From Burkholderiaceae bacterium (lineage in GTDB: Bacteria > Pseudomonadota > Gammaproteobacteria > Burkholderiales > Burkholderiaceae_E): a stretch of DNA of 10,295 nt. The stretch is from assembly GCA_016710525.1 (NCBI GenBank), contig JADJVQ010000072.1, positions 1 to 10,295 of the forward strand, read 5' to 3'. Below the pieces are notes generated by a model. The model ran no database searches and was not told the origin of the DNA. It was given only the letters and a program-made list of their open reading frames with translations. Within the stretch, counting starts at the first letter, position 1. The number at the start of each line of letters is the position of its first letter. Positions 1 through 7,884 of this stretch are shown piece after piece. The translations under genes were made by a program, and so were the position numbers.

Positions 1-71
1 AACAGACCCTCTCCCATCTCCAAGAGGGGCGTCTTTCGTAGGTAAGGTATCAAATTCTGCATCCAACAAAA

Positions 72-1949
72 TTACCGGATCCGCTCGCGCCTGAAATAGC
101 TATCTTGCCTTCGTTCCATCTTGACGAATTCGGCACTCTGAATCCAAAACAATCCAGAGCCTGAGGTAACCGAGCTTGCTACATACGGTTGAATGAAACT
201 GTTTCGCGCGAAATCGTAGGTTGCCCACCGATGGACTCCGCCACCAAAATTGAGATCGAACTCCAGCGCGATGAAATTTCCGTTTCGATCTGGATAGATC
301 GCAGACCGCGGCGGCAAGCAAGCTGAAGGCATGGGCTTGATATTTTCCTCCCAAACTCCATTCGTCGTGGTTCGAATTTGGCAGCGAGTTAAGTCCATTA
401 TTCGCAACGTCTGATCGTCGAGCGCAAACGCTCTGATATCTCTCTGCCCGGCTGACCCGAGATCGCCGAGAATCCAGCTCGAGGAAGCGCTATCAGCAAC
501 CGCTGAAATGAGTGCATCATTTACTATACCATTCGACTGTTTATACAAAACGAGCGATTTCCCCGCTAGTGATGTATTCAGTGAGACCAATGTTGCAGAC
601 GCAGCCATTCTGTCGATAATCTCCTCTCTTCGAAACCTGACGCCGCGTTGCTACCTCCCGAGCTACGATATCCACACTCCTTGCGATGCTTGGCCGGGCA
701 AGGACAAATCGCACCGTTTGCGTCCGATAATTAGAGTGGAATTACCAAGAATTATCGCTGAATCACTAAAAACTTTGCTCTGAAAACCTAGCGATTGCTG
801 ACCGGATGCGCGCCATGTGACGATAGGCCGCGCCTGGTACTCGGGGAATATGCATGCAAATTGCGATATCACCTTTGTCGTTGATTCTGGGTTGCAGGTT
901 AAGCCCATCGAAGCACTAAGGTTGTCTCTGTACTTCCCCACCTACGACCTCAGCTTTTGACCAGGATTTAGTGCGCCCGGAGTATGTTGCAATCACGAGA
1001 TTCCGGCAACGCGTTCCAGAAAACGCTGGAGGAAGGCATTGGGAGCGGGTAATCCACGCGGCGATCGCGTTGCCGCCCGGCGAGACATCGAGCCCGAACC
1101 AATCATCCCCCCCAAGTGTTTCATTTAGAGGGATTGCCGTTCCGTTCGCTGCAAGGTCAATTGGTTGCGGGGCCGTCCAGTTGCTGGTTCCGTCCGCATC
1201 TTGGCGCCGCATCGTGGAGTAAAGAACGTTTCGAGTACCGTCGCTCTGCAGATGACCGCTATCCCGGTTCCGCTGTCATCCATATCATCCCAGTAGTCGA
1301 TCGGACGGTTATCCCGGTTCTTTCGATTGATTCACCAGCCCACCCACGATCGAAGGGCAAACGGACTTCCTTGGGAGCAAGAAAGAAACACCTCCGCTCG
1401 CCAGCTCCTAGACTGACCGCATAGTCTCGTTCGAGGATTGAGAGTGTAAAGATAAGCCCCATTCGACAGGTTCGCGAGTCTGTACACTGGTTGGGCCCCG
1501 GATTCTCCCGCTGGCGCCACCGAGAACGTAGAACCTTCATAGCGCATATTCGGGTAGTCCCGAATGACGATATCGCGCTCACCCGCACTTCCCGTGTAGA
1601 AGTATCCACCGTTTGAAAGGTTTGCGAAGCGGTAGACCTCTTGACCTTTGCCTGAAACATCCTGTTCGAATGCCGGCCCTTCATAGCGAAAATCGGGGTA
1701 ATTTGCAATAATTAACTGCGCTTCACCAAGATTACCCGTAGAAATAAGCTCATTAGAGATTTTTGCGAACCGATAAACTGTTGGCACCGCCGCTGGTTCG
1801 AATGTAACTTTTTCGACCACTGCCTTTTCAGCCAAGGAATTCGCTACCCCAGCATCACCGCCCACATCACCGCACGACTGCGTGAAGAGAACAGATAAGC
1901 AAATAGCCCCGACTCTGCCGATAGCCTTGAAACGAACTGATGCCACCAT
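72..1949 (-). CDS. Secreted lipoprotein-like protein with DUF5648-like repeats, frameshifted
   Basis: Function unknown; the protein is probably exported and surface or envelope attached. I start at ATG 1949 because a GGAG lies 9 bases upstream and the next 26 residues form a signal peptide (MVASVRFK, a hydrophobic stretch, then LFTQSC-GD). The lipobox is atypical, with Thr at -3, so Cys26 lipidation is likely but not certain. Residues about 58-195 hold three repeats of the type VYRFANLSNG...FYT...ERD...RYEG, which I recognise as DUF5648-like. The C-terminal half has blocks such as QSDGTRNVLYST, DVSPGGNAIAAW and DRNGNFIALEF, resembling the GNAIAVW repeats of beta-propeller-like betaproteobacterial lipoproteins. 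Frame changes fall near 1450, 1230-1320, 945 and 610-665, where two in-frame TAG codons interrupt an otherwise open frame. Full length would be about 625 residues. The C-terminus is uncertain: one frame stops at 72, another runs slightly further left. Confidence 0.6.
1372..1778 (-). repeat. Three tandem DUF5648-like protein repeats
   Basis: Three units of about 40-50 residues sit head to tail in the lipoprotein gene, starting near 1778, 1637 and 1487. They open VYRFAKISNELIS, VYRFANLSNGGYFYT and VYRLANLSNGAYLYT. Each continues with an acidic or ERD-like turn, and units 1 and 2 then have YPxxRYEG. Unit 3 is interrupted by a frame change just after LYTLN and resumes in another frame as ERDYAVSLGAGERRCFFLAP, matching the second half of unit 2. 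Units 2 and 3 are closer to each other than to unit 1. DUF5648 repeats are known in secreted bacterial proteins; no function is assigned to them that I can use here. Confidence 0.65.
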
Positions 1950-1958
1950 TTGTTCCCA

Positions 1959-1962
1959 CTCC
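1959..1962 (-). promoter_or_regulatory. Shine-Dalgarno of the lipoprotein gene
   Basis: GGAG on the minus strand, 9 bases before ATG 1949. It decides the start: the frame is open for 45 more codons upstream to 2084, but that extension has no ribosome site I can see and would bury the signal peptide inside the protein. Confidence 0.5.
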
Positions 1963-2663
1963 GTTGACGCGGCACTGCTCCGATCAAGATCTATTGACCA
2001 AGAATAAAGCGACGCACACCTGACACAAATTGACTTCCGACGAATGTCCGCCGCCTCGGTTTGGATGGACCCGACACACCACAAACGACAGCAGCACGAC
2101 CACCGCTATTACAGACTCGCCACAACGGACGCACAATCGCCCGACAGAACAGCAAGAATCCCCAAGGTGATCCACTCTGGTCGGCACTAACCGACCCATT
2201 GCAAAGCCCCTGGACTAGAGATTTTCCGGATGTATACCATTGACATTGGAACGCTCTTTGACCTCCTGGCAGTAAGAACTGGATAACCACCGAGGCTGGT
2301 CAGAGCGTGGGCGACTCCCCTTTCGGGCAATCACGGCAACCGCCAATGCTCTTCACAAAATTGCGCGTCCGGAAGACAACCCAAAAGTGAACTCTCCGCA
2401 CGCGCCAACCGGAAAGACTTCCGTCGCGCAAAGTATCCCGACCTCTGTCGAACGTCATCCTCAGATTTGATGACATCAAGTCTGCAATACGGATTCAGAT
2501 ACGACAATTTGCATTCGACCCGCACCGTCTGAGTCGCAATGGGCCGTCGTGGCGAAAGCGAACCCGGTTTCTGTCGGTGCAATTTGAATTCCGAGCCCGT
2601 GGCAAGTCGTCGTGTTACAGCGCCGCCCCGATCTCACGCGCCGGGGCCGGTTAAGATGATCCG
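1963..2663. other. About 700 bases with no supportable gene
   Basis: Short open frames occur on both strands here (for example 2331-2582 minus, 83 codons, and 2061-2243 plus, 60 codons). None shows a family motif, a ribosome site or neighbours that would back it. Composition is intermediate and close to the left block, rising sharply to the GC-rich level only after about 2610. The plus strand is conspicuously poor in T between about 2060 and 2180. Promoters for the leftward lipoprotein gene and the rightward pseudouridine synthase gene should lie here because the two diverge, but I see no convincing -35/-10 pair. The stretch could be a decayed gene remnant or a true intergenic region. Confidence 0.5.
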
Positions 2664-3420
2664 ATGACTCAACCCACTGTCGAGACGACCGCCAAGCCGG
2701 CCGGCAGCGAGCGCCTGTCCAAGCGCCTGGCCCGCCAACTGACGTGCTCGCGCAGCGAGGCCGAGCAGTACATCGCCGGCGGCTTCGTCACGGTCGATGG
2801 CGCGGTGATCGAGTCGCCGCAGTTCCGGGTGCCCGACCAGGCGGCGGCGATCGTGCTCGACTCCAAGGCCAGCCTGGGCGCCCTGGTGCCGGTCACGTTG
2901 CTTTCGCGCAACAAGCTGGCGGGTGTCGAGGCAACATCCGCGGCCCCGCTGCTCGACCCGAGCGGCCAGTGCGCGACCGACCGTTGGGGATCCGGCCCCT
3001 GCTGCGGCACCTGCGCCAGCAGGTCTGCGTCGCGCCCCTGGAAGTATCGGCCAGCGGCCTGGTGGTGTTCACCCAGGATCCGCGGATTCGCCGCAAGCTG
3101 CTCGAGGAAGCCGCGCGGTCGACAACGACCATGGTCGATGTCGATGGCGAGGTGACACCGCTGGCTCTGGCGCAGCTCAATGCGGGGCTGGCCATCGACG
3201 GCCGCCCGATGCCGGCCGCGAAGGTCAGCATCAGCGCCAGGCCGAAGGGCGCACCGGGCTGCGTTTCGCCATCAAGGGATATCGCCTGGGCGCGATCGGC
3301 CAGATGTGCGAGGCTGCCGGGCTGCAGGTGCTGGCGGTTCGGCGCATCCGGGTCGGGCGCCTGCTTGCGGCGCTGCCGGCTGGACAATGGCGCTACCTGC
3401 TGGGTTATGAACGATTCTAA
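2664..3420 (+). CDS. RNA pseudouridine synthase with S4 domain (RsuA/RluF-like), frameshifted
   Basis: Predicted to isomerise uridine to pseudouridine in structured RNA, probably rRNA, in the cytoplasm. An S4 RNA-binding domain covers residues about 15-65 (ERLSKRLARQLTCSRSEAEQ, then GGFVTVDGAVIESPQFRV). The catalytic domain follows: PLEVSASGLVVFTQD is the block that normally reads RLDxxTxGLLLLTxD, and the C-terminal blocks FAIKGYRLGAIGQMCEAAGL, VRRIRVGRLLAALPAGQW and RYLLGYERF are typical of the family. The frame changes near 2985, at a run of four G, and near 3235, each equivalent to one lost base. Reconstructed length is about 252 residues, normal for this group. Two family motifs deviate: the catalytic Asp position holds Glu, and the usual NKPxG reads NKLAG. 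The precise RNA target cannot be read from sequence. The Bug receptor gene follows after 15 bases. Confidence 0.85.
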
Positions 3421-3425
3421 TCTTT

Positions 3426-3430
3426 GGAGA
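3426..3430 (+). promoter_or_regulatory. Shine-Dalgarno of the Bug receptor gene
   Basis: GGAGA five bases before ATG 3436, just after the stop codon of the pseudouridine synthase gene. It fixes the start of the downstream gene at the Met that opens a clean signal peptide. Confidence 0.6.
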
Positions 3431-3435
3431 CAGGC

Positions 3436-4413
3436 ATGAAATGGATCCTCGCAGCTCTGGCTGCCGGTGCGGCGGCGCTGGCATCGCCCGCCCACGCCCA
3501 GACCGCGCCCGCCGGCGAAGCCTGCCAGGCCCGCAACGTCCGGGTGATCGTGCCCCTTCGCCCCGGGTGAGGAGCCCTGGACACGGTGGCCCGCCTGCTT
3601 CGCAGAAGCTGGGCGAAAAATTCAGCCAGCCCTTCGTGGTCGAGAACAAACCCGGGGCCGCCAACATGATCGGCAACGACCTGGTGGCCAAGTCCGCCCC
3701 GGATGGCTGCACGCTGCTGTTCGCCGCGGCGCCGATCGCGCTCAATCAGGCGCTGGGCATCAAGACCCCCTTGACGTGCAAAAGGACCTGACCCCGATCT
3801 CGCTGGTGGCCAGCGGCGGGGTGCTGGTGCTGGTGCATCCGTCCACCCCCTACAAGACGATGCGCGACATCGTCCAGGCCTCCAAGGCCAATCCGGCCGG
3901 TCTGATCTACGCCACGGCCGGCGTCGGCTCGATGCCGCATCTCATCGGCGAAGGCTGGCGCGCAGACCGGCGCGAAGCTGGTCCATATCGGCTACAAGGG
4001 GTCGGCGCAGGCCATGCAGGATGCGGTCGCCGGCACGGTGACCGTGCTGCTCGATGGCTACATCCCCTCGGGCGCCCAGGTGCTGGCCGGCAAGCTGCGC
4101 GCGATTGCCTATGGCGCGCCCCAGCGTTCGCCGCTGCTGCCCAACGTCCCGACCACGGCCGAGCAAGGCTTTCCCGACCTCGTAGGAGGCGGCTTCTTCG
4201 GGCTGATGGCGCCGGCCGAACGCCCAGCCGCTCATCGACCGGCGGCCCTGGGCGTGAAGGAAGTGCTCGCCCAGCCGGACGTGCGCGAGCGCCTGATCCG
4301 CCAGGGTTACGAAGTGCATGGCTCGACGCCTGCCGAGTACTTCGGCCTACATCCGGCGCGAAGTCGAGCGCTGGACGCCGGTGGTCAAGGCGGCCGGGAT
4401 CAAGCCGGAGTAA
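3436..4413 (+). CDS. Tripartite tricarboxylate transporter substrate-binding protein (Bug family), frameshifted
   Basis: Periplasmic receptor that would capture a small organic acid or similar solute and hand it to a TctAB-type membrane pair. Residues 1-21 form a signal peptide ending AHA before QTA. Family blocks follow in order: VRVIVP, KLGEKFSQPFVVENKPGAAN, AKSAPDG, DLTPISLVASGGVLVLVHPS, LIYATAGVGSMPHLIGE, LLDGYIPSGAQVLAGKLRAI, LLPNVPTTAEQGFPDLVGGG, then YIRREVERWTPVV and AGIKPE before TAA. These blocks are spread over all three frames; breaks lie near 3555-3605, 3772, 3955, 4215 and 4340, as gained and lost bases in a mixture. Reconstructed length is about 325 residues, the usual size. 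No tctA or tctB gene is in the window, so it is an orphan receptor here, which is common for this family in Burkholderiales. The ligand is unknown. Confidence 0.85.
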
Positions 4414-4484
4414 CCGGCGCAGCAGGAGCAGCAGGAGCAGCAGGCGCGGCAGGCGCAGCAGGAGCGGCCGCGATCAGCCGCTGC
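4414..4484. repeat. GCAGCAGGA-type short repeats between convergent genes
   Basis: Directly after the receptor stop, about 45 bases (4418-4463) are built from imperfect copies of CAGCAGGAG and its variants CAGGCGCGG and CAGGCGCAG. Next comes a 10-base direct repeat, TCAGCCGCTG, at 4474-4483 and 4485-4494; the second copy contains the stop codon of the permease gene. AGCGGC (4463-4468) can pair with GCCGCT (4477-4482), a 6-bp stem with an 8-base loop and no T-run. The region may end transcripts from both sides, but the sequence does not prove it. Confidence 0.5.
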
Positions 4485-5375
4485 TCAGCCGCTGGCCAGC
4501 GCGATCACGCCCGCGGCAATCGCCGCGGCCCCGGCCAGCCGCAGGCCGCGGTCGCCTTCGCCCAGCAGGCGCCCGCCCAGCAGCGCGGCAAACAGCATCG
4601 ACACCTCGCGCGCGGGCGCCACATGGGACAGCGGCGCCAGCTTCACCGCGTACAGCACCAGCACATAGGCGATCGGGCCCAGCGTGGCGCTGAGCATCGC
4701 GTAACGCCATTGCGCACGCCAGGCCGCCAGGTAGCCGGCCCGATCGCGCAGCGCCGCCGGCAGCATGAAGGGCACCCGCAAGGCATTGCCGAAGTAGTCG
4801 AGCAGGATCGGCGACACCAGCAGCACCTTCACCGCCCAGCCATCGAGCACCGTATAGCCGCAGATCAGCGCACCGGTCGCCATCCCCCAGACCAGCCCGG
4901 CGCGCACGCGCGCGCGCTGGCCGGCGTCCTTGGCGTGGCGCGCCTGGCGCCACAAGCCCGGGCCGCCGGCGATGAGGAACACCCCGGCCGTGATGCCGGC
5001 CACGCCGGCCCCGCCCTGCAGCCCCAGGCTCTCGCCCAGCAGCAGCACCGCCATGATCGAGCTCAACAGCGGGCCGGTGCCGCGCGCCACCGGATAGACG
5101 ATCGTCAGGTCGGACTCGCGATAGCCGCGCAGCAGGGTCCGGAAGTACACCAGGTGGATGGCGCCGCTGGCGGCGGCCACCGCCCACTCCAGCCATCCCC
5201 AGCGCGGCAGCTCGTGCCAGCCGGCCACCACGCACACCGGCGCCCACAGCACGGTGACGATCAGCGCGCTCAGCAGCACGAAGGCGTCGCCCCCGCCCGC
5301 CTTCTTGGCCGCGACGTTCCAGGTGGCGTGCAGCAGCGCGGCGATCAGGACGAGCAGCAGGGCTTGCAGGGGCAT
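4485..5375 (-). CDS. EamA/DMT-superfamily membrane permease
   Basis: Inner-membrane transporter or exporter of the drug/metabolite type; the substrate is not predictable. The 296-residue frame is uninterrupted, the only intact gene of the window. It is strongly hydrophobic along its length, consistent with about ten membrane segments in two EamA halves (roughly residues 5-140 and 150-290). The internal duplication shows in the matching ends of the halves: YPVARGTGPLLSS then LLLGES, and VAPAREVSMLFAAL then RLLGEGD. The N-terminus, LHATWNVAAKKAGG, is typical of the family. ATG 5375 has no strong ribosome site; a GAGG lies about 14 bases upstream. It reads in the same direction as ptsI, 78 bases downstream of it and beyond a strong hairpin, so it may be expressed separately or by read-through. 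It converges with the Bug receptor gene. Confidence 0.9.
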   Translation of the reverse strand: MPLQALLLVLIAALLHATWNVAAKKAGGGDAFVLLSALIVTVLWAPVCVVAGWHELPRWGWLEWAVAAASGAIHLVYFRTLLRGYRESDLTIVYPVARGTGPLLSSIMAVLLLGESLGLQGGAGVAGITAGVFLIAGGPGLWRQARHAKDAGQRARVRAGLVWGMATGALICGYTVLDGWAVKVLLVSPILLDYFGNALRVPFMLPAALRDRAGYLAAWRAQWRYAMLSATLGPIAYVLVLYAVKLAPLSHVAPAREVSMLFAALLGGRLLGEGDRGLRLAGAAAIAAGVIALASG

Positions 5376-5425
5376 GGGGGTTCAGGAGCCTCGAGGACGA
5401 CGGGCGCGCCGGCGGGCCTGCCAAC

Positions 5426-5454
5426 GGCCTGGCGCCGGTGACCGCCGCCAGGCC
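5426..5454 (-). terminator. Hairpin at the end of ptsI, possible terminator or attenuator
   Basis: GGCCTGGCG (5426-5434) and CGCCAGGCC (5446-5454) are perfect inverted repeats, a 9-bp GC-rich stem with an 11-base loop. The loop itself contains CGGT and ACCG. The right arm touches the TAG stop of ptsI (5454-5456). There is no T-run on the minus-strand side, so it is not a classic intrinsic terminator. It may protect the 3' end, pause polymerase, or lower read-through into the permease gene. Confidence 0.5.
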
Positions 5455-7185
5455 TACTCGCGCTCGCCTTCGCCGGCCGGCAGCTGGCGCTGCAGCCGGC
5501 GGATGCCGGCCGATACGCGCATCGGTTCGTCGGTGAGCAGCAGGCGCGAGACCTTCGGACTGAGCGCCGAGACATCCGACAGCAGGACTTCGCGCTTCAC
5601 AGGCAGCAGGCTGGCAGCGTGCATCGAGAACTGCTGCAGGCCCATGCCCAGCAGCAGGCGCGTGGCGGACAGCTCGCCGGCCAGTTCGCCGCACACGGCC
5701 ACCGGTTTGCCGGCGCGGCGCGCCGCGCGGATGGTCATCGCGATCAGCTTGAGCACAGCCGGATGAAACGGGTCGTACAGCTGCGCCACGGCATGGTCGG
5801 CCCGATCGATGGCCAGCGTGTACTGGATCAGGTCGTTGGTGCCGATGGACAGGAAGTCCAGGCGCCGCAGGAACAGGCTGACCGACAGCGCCGCCGCCGG
5901 CACCTCGATCATGCCGCCCACCGGCACCTGATCGCAAAAGGCCTGCCCCCGATCGAGCAGCTGTTCGCGCGCCTGCGCGATCATCACCAGCGACTGTTCG
6001 ATCTCGTGGTTGTGCGCCAGCATCGGAATGAGGATGCGCACCGGACCGTGCGCCGATGCGCGCAGGATGGCGCAGCTGGCTGGATAAGAAACATCGGAGG
6101 CTCAGCAGGCAGAGCGGATTGCGCAGGCCAGCGCCGGGTTCGGCGACACCGCCGCCTGCGGTTCGTCCAGCGCCTTGTCGGCGCCCACATCCAGCGTGCG
6201 GATGGTGACGGGCTTGCCGCGCATCGCCAGCACCGCGGCGCGATAGGCCTCGTACTGCTCGTCCTCGGTGGGCAGGTCGCGCCGGTTCAGGAACAGGAAC
6301 TCGGAGCGGAACAGGCCGATCCCGTCGGCCCCCACCTCGCGCGCCTGCTGCGCTTCTTCGGGCAGTTCGATGTTGGCATGCAGTTCCACCATCACCCCGT
6401 CCAGGGTGTTGCCGGGCACGTGGACCAGGCGGCGCAGCTTTTCGCGCTCGAGCAGGCTGGCCGCCTGGCGATGGCGGTACTCGGCCAGCAGCGGCTCGTC
6501 GGGCGCGACGATGACCAGGCCGGCCTGGCCATCGAGGATCAGCCACTCGTCGTCTTCGATCAGCTCGCTGGCGCAGTTCAGGCCGACCACCGCCACGTTC
6601 ATGCTGCGCGCCAGGATGGCAGTGTGCGAGGTGGTGCCGCCCTGGTCGATCGGCGAAGCCCAGCGCGTTCTTCAGCGTGAGCATGTCGCCGGGGGCGATG
6701 TCGGCGGCCACGTAGATGGCCGGCTCGCCGGCCGAGCGCAGCCCGCGCATGCCGGCCAGCTCCTTCAGCACGCGGTCGGTGACCTGCTGGACGTCGCGCC
6801 CGCGTTCGCGCAGGTAGGGATCGTCGAACTCGGCAAACTGATTGGCCAGATGATCGGCCTGCGAGGACACCGCCCACTCGGCATTCCAGCCCTGGTCGAT
6901 CACGTGATCGAGCGCGGCGTCGGCCAGCGACGGATCGTCGAGGATCATCGAGTGGACTTCGAGCAGCGCGCGGGCCTCGGAGGGTGCATCGGCGGGCAGT
7001 TCTTCAGCCAGCGCCGCGATGTCGCGCTTGACCTCGTCGATCGCCTCGCGAAGCCGGGTGGATTCAGCCGGTCGCAGATCTTCGGCAATGTGATACCGCG
7101 CCACATCGAAGCGGCGCGACTCGAGCACCCGGGCACGGCCGATGACGATACCCCCGCCAATGCCGGTGCCACTGATGCTGAACAC
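5454..7185 (-). CDS. ptsI: PTS enzyme I (phosphoenolpyruvate-protein phosphotransferase), frameshifted
   Basis: Takes phosphate from phosphoenolpyruvate onto a histidine and passes it to HPr, in the cytoplasm. The N-terminal block GTGIGGGIVIGRA is followed by helical HPr-binding sequence. The phospho-histidine loop GGTTSHTAILARSM is intact at about 6600-6640, but in a different frame from the N-terminus (one surplus base near 6650). The PEP-binding domain shows GADGIGLFRSEFLFLNR, VTIRTLDVGADK, VGGMIEVPAA, FLSIGTNDLIQYTLAIDR and the active-site Cys in VAVCGELAGE. A cluster of small indels at about 6060-6130 destroys the segment between NPAL and ILRASAHGPV and creates a stop. Total length corresponds to about 577 residues, normal for enzyme I. 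The GTG start abuts the ptsH stop; GAGGAG precedes it by 6 bases. No EIIB or EIIC gene follows, which suggests a regulatory PTS. Confidence 0.93.
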
Positions 7186-7458
7186 TCAGATCTCCTCGCC
7201 GAAACCCGTCGCGATCAGGCCCGCCAGCGCGGCAACCGCTTCTTTCTCGTCCGGGCCGGTGGCCTCGATTACCAGGGTCGTGCCCTTGGCGGCCGCCAGC
7301 ATCATCAACCCCCATGATGCTCTTGGCATTTGATTCGACGCGCGCCCTTGGCCATCCAGACTTCGGCTGGAACCGGGAGGCCAGCTGCGTGATCTTCGCC
7401 GACGGCCGCGCGTGCACGCCCAAGCTTGACGATGACCGGCGTCCAGCGCGTTCTCCAC
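7186..7458 (-). CDS. ptsH: HPr phosphocarrier protein, frameshifted
   Basis: Carries phosphate from enzyme I to EIIA. Reassembled from three frames it reads VENALTPVIVKLGVHARPSA, which places the phospho-acceptor at His15 as in the family, then KITQLASRFQ, EVWMAKGARR, NAKSIMG (the regulatory Ser46 position) and MMLAAAKGTTLVIEATGPDE. It ends ATGFGEEI and TGA. The length of about 90 residues is exactly usual. Indels sit at about 7443 (surplus G), 7430 (surplus G in a G-run), near 7365, and 7312 (surplus T after GGGGG). I chose GTG 7458 because it gives His15 and because it directly follows the TGA of the EIIA gene. Ser46 is kept, but no HPr kinase gene is in the window. Confidence 0.92.
   Translation of the reverse strand: MENALDAGHRQAWACTRGRRRRSRSWPPGSSRSLDGQGRASNQMPRASWGLMMLAAAKGTTLVIEATGPDEKEAVAALAGLIATGFGEEI
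7192..7197 (-). promoter_or_regulatory. Shine-Dalgarno of ptsI inside ptsH
   Basis: GAGGAG within the last codons of ptsH (encoding GEE), 6 bases before the ptsI GTG at 7185. Its position implies that ribosomes finishing ptsH start ptsI, and it supports the unusual GTG as the true start. Confidence 0.6.
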
Positions 7459-7884
7459 TCAGTGGCCCTGCCGGCGTCTCCGGCACGGGCTGGCGACCTC
7501 GACAATGCCGTTCTTGGCGCTGTCGATCAGCATCGCGGCCAGGTCTTCCAGCGGGCAGCGCCGGTTGCCCAGGGCCTTGAGCAGCATCGGCAGATTGACC
7601 CCGGCGATCACCCCCGGAAGGGGCTCGGCCAGCCGAGCCGCGCGCGATGCGCGACGGCGTCGCGCCGAACGCGTCGCGGAGCACGAACACGCCGCTGCCG
7701 TCGTTGATGCGGGACACCTGCTCGCGCCGTTGCGCCCGGCGCAGCGCGGCGTCCGGATCCTCGTCGGGAATCGTCGTCGAGCGCCGCGAGCTGCAGCGGC
7801 ATGCCGCCGAAGATGGACGGGTGCAGTGAATCAGCGCGGTCCCCAGCGGTTCGGGAGACGACGAAGGATTCCGATCATGGTCAT
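7459..7884 (-). CDS. PTS EIIA component, mannose family, frameshifted
   Basis: Cytoplasmic protein phosphorylated by HPr; in a PTS lacking EIIB/EIIC it probably regulates other proteins. Blocks in order: MIGIL at the N-terminus, GTALIHCTR, PDEDPDAALRRAQ, then GSGVFVLRDAFGATPSRIA (the typical GVLVLTDxFGATPSN signature), GVIAGVNLPMLLKALGNRRC, LEDLAAMLIDSAKNGIVEVA, ending at TGA 7459-7461. About 140 residues, as expected. It starts either at ATG 7884, which overlaps the gshB stop as ATGA, or at ATG 7878, which gives the family-typical MIGIL. The family His near residue 10 (VxHxxLG) is not readable: two bases appear to be missing exactly at that codon and one surplus base precedes it. Further frame changes fall around 7770-7830 and 7610-7640. 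Confidence 0.85.

Noticed and set aside
2331..2582. 83-codon minus-strand open frame in the gene-poor stretch
   Set aside because: No recognisable domain, ribosome site or neighbour support; its GC pattern does not show clear codon bias.
2625..2647. GCCCCG and CGGGGC inverted repeat shortly before the pseudouridine synthase start
   Set aside because: Only 6 bp with an 11-base loop and no T-run; expected by chance in GC-rich DNA, so not listed as a terminator or switch.
4418..4463. The repeat tract as a possible CRISPR array
   Set aside because: Units are about 9 bases and contiguous, with no spacers of regular length and no cas genes.
3436..5375. Bug receptor and EamA permease as one transport system
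   Set aside because: They are convergent and belong to unrelated transporter classes; Bug receptors work with TctA/TctB, which are absent here.
4014..5441. A 475-codon plus-strand open frame with a Gln/His/Arg-rich tail
   Set aside because: Its start is part of the Bug receptor; the rest is the complement of the permease gene, a usual effect of GC-rich third positions.
4474..7185. A 903-codon open frame on the minus strand joining the ptsI N-terminus to the far end of the permease region
   Set aside because: Only the first 200 or so residues are enzyme I; the rest is Arg/Gly/Ala-rich out-of-frame reading of ptsI and the permease gene, opened by the indel near 6650. It is not a fusion protein.
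5619..7317. Long plus-strand open frames of about 350 codons each
   Set aside because: They lie antisense to ptsI and ptsH, show no family motif and have compositions typical of shadow frames.
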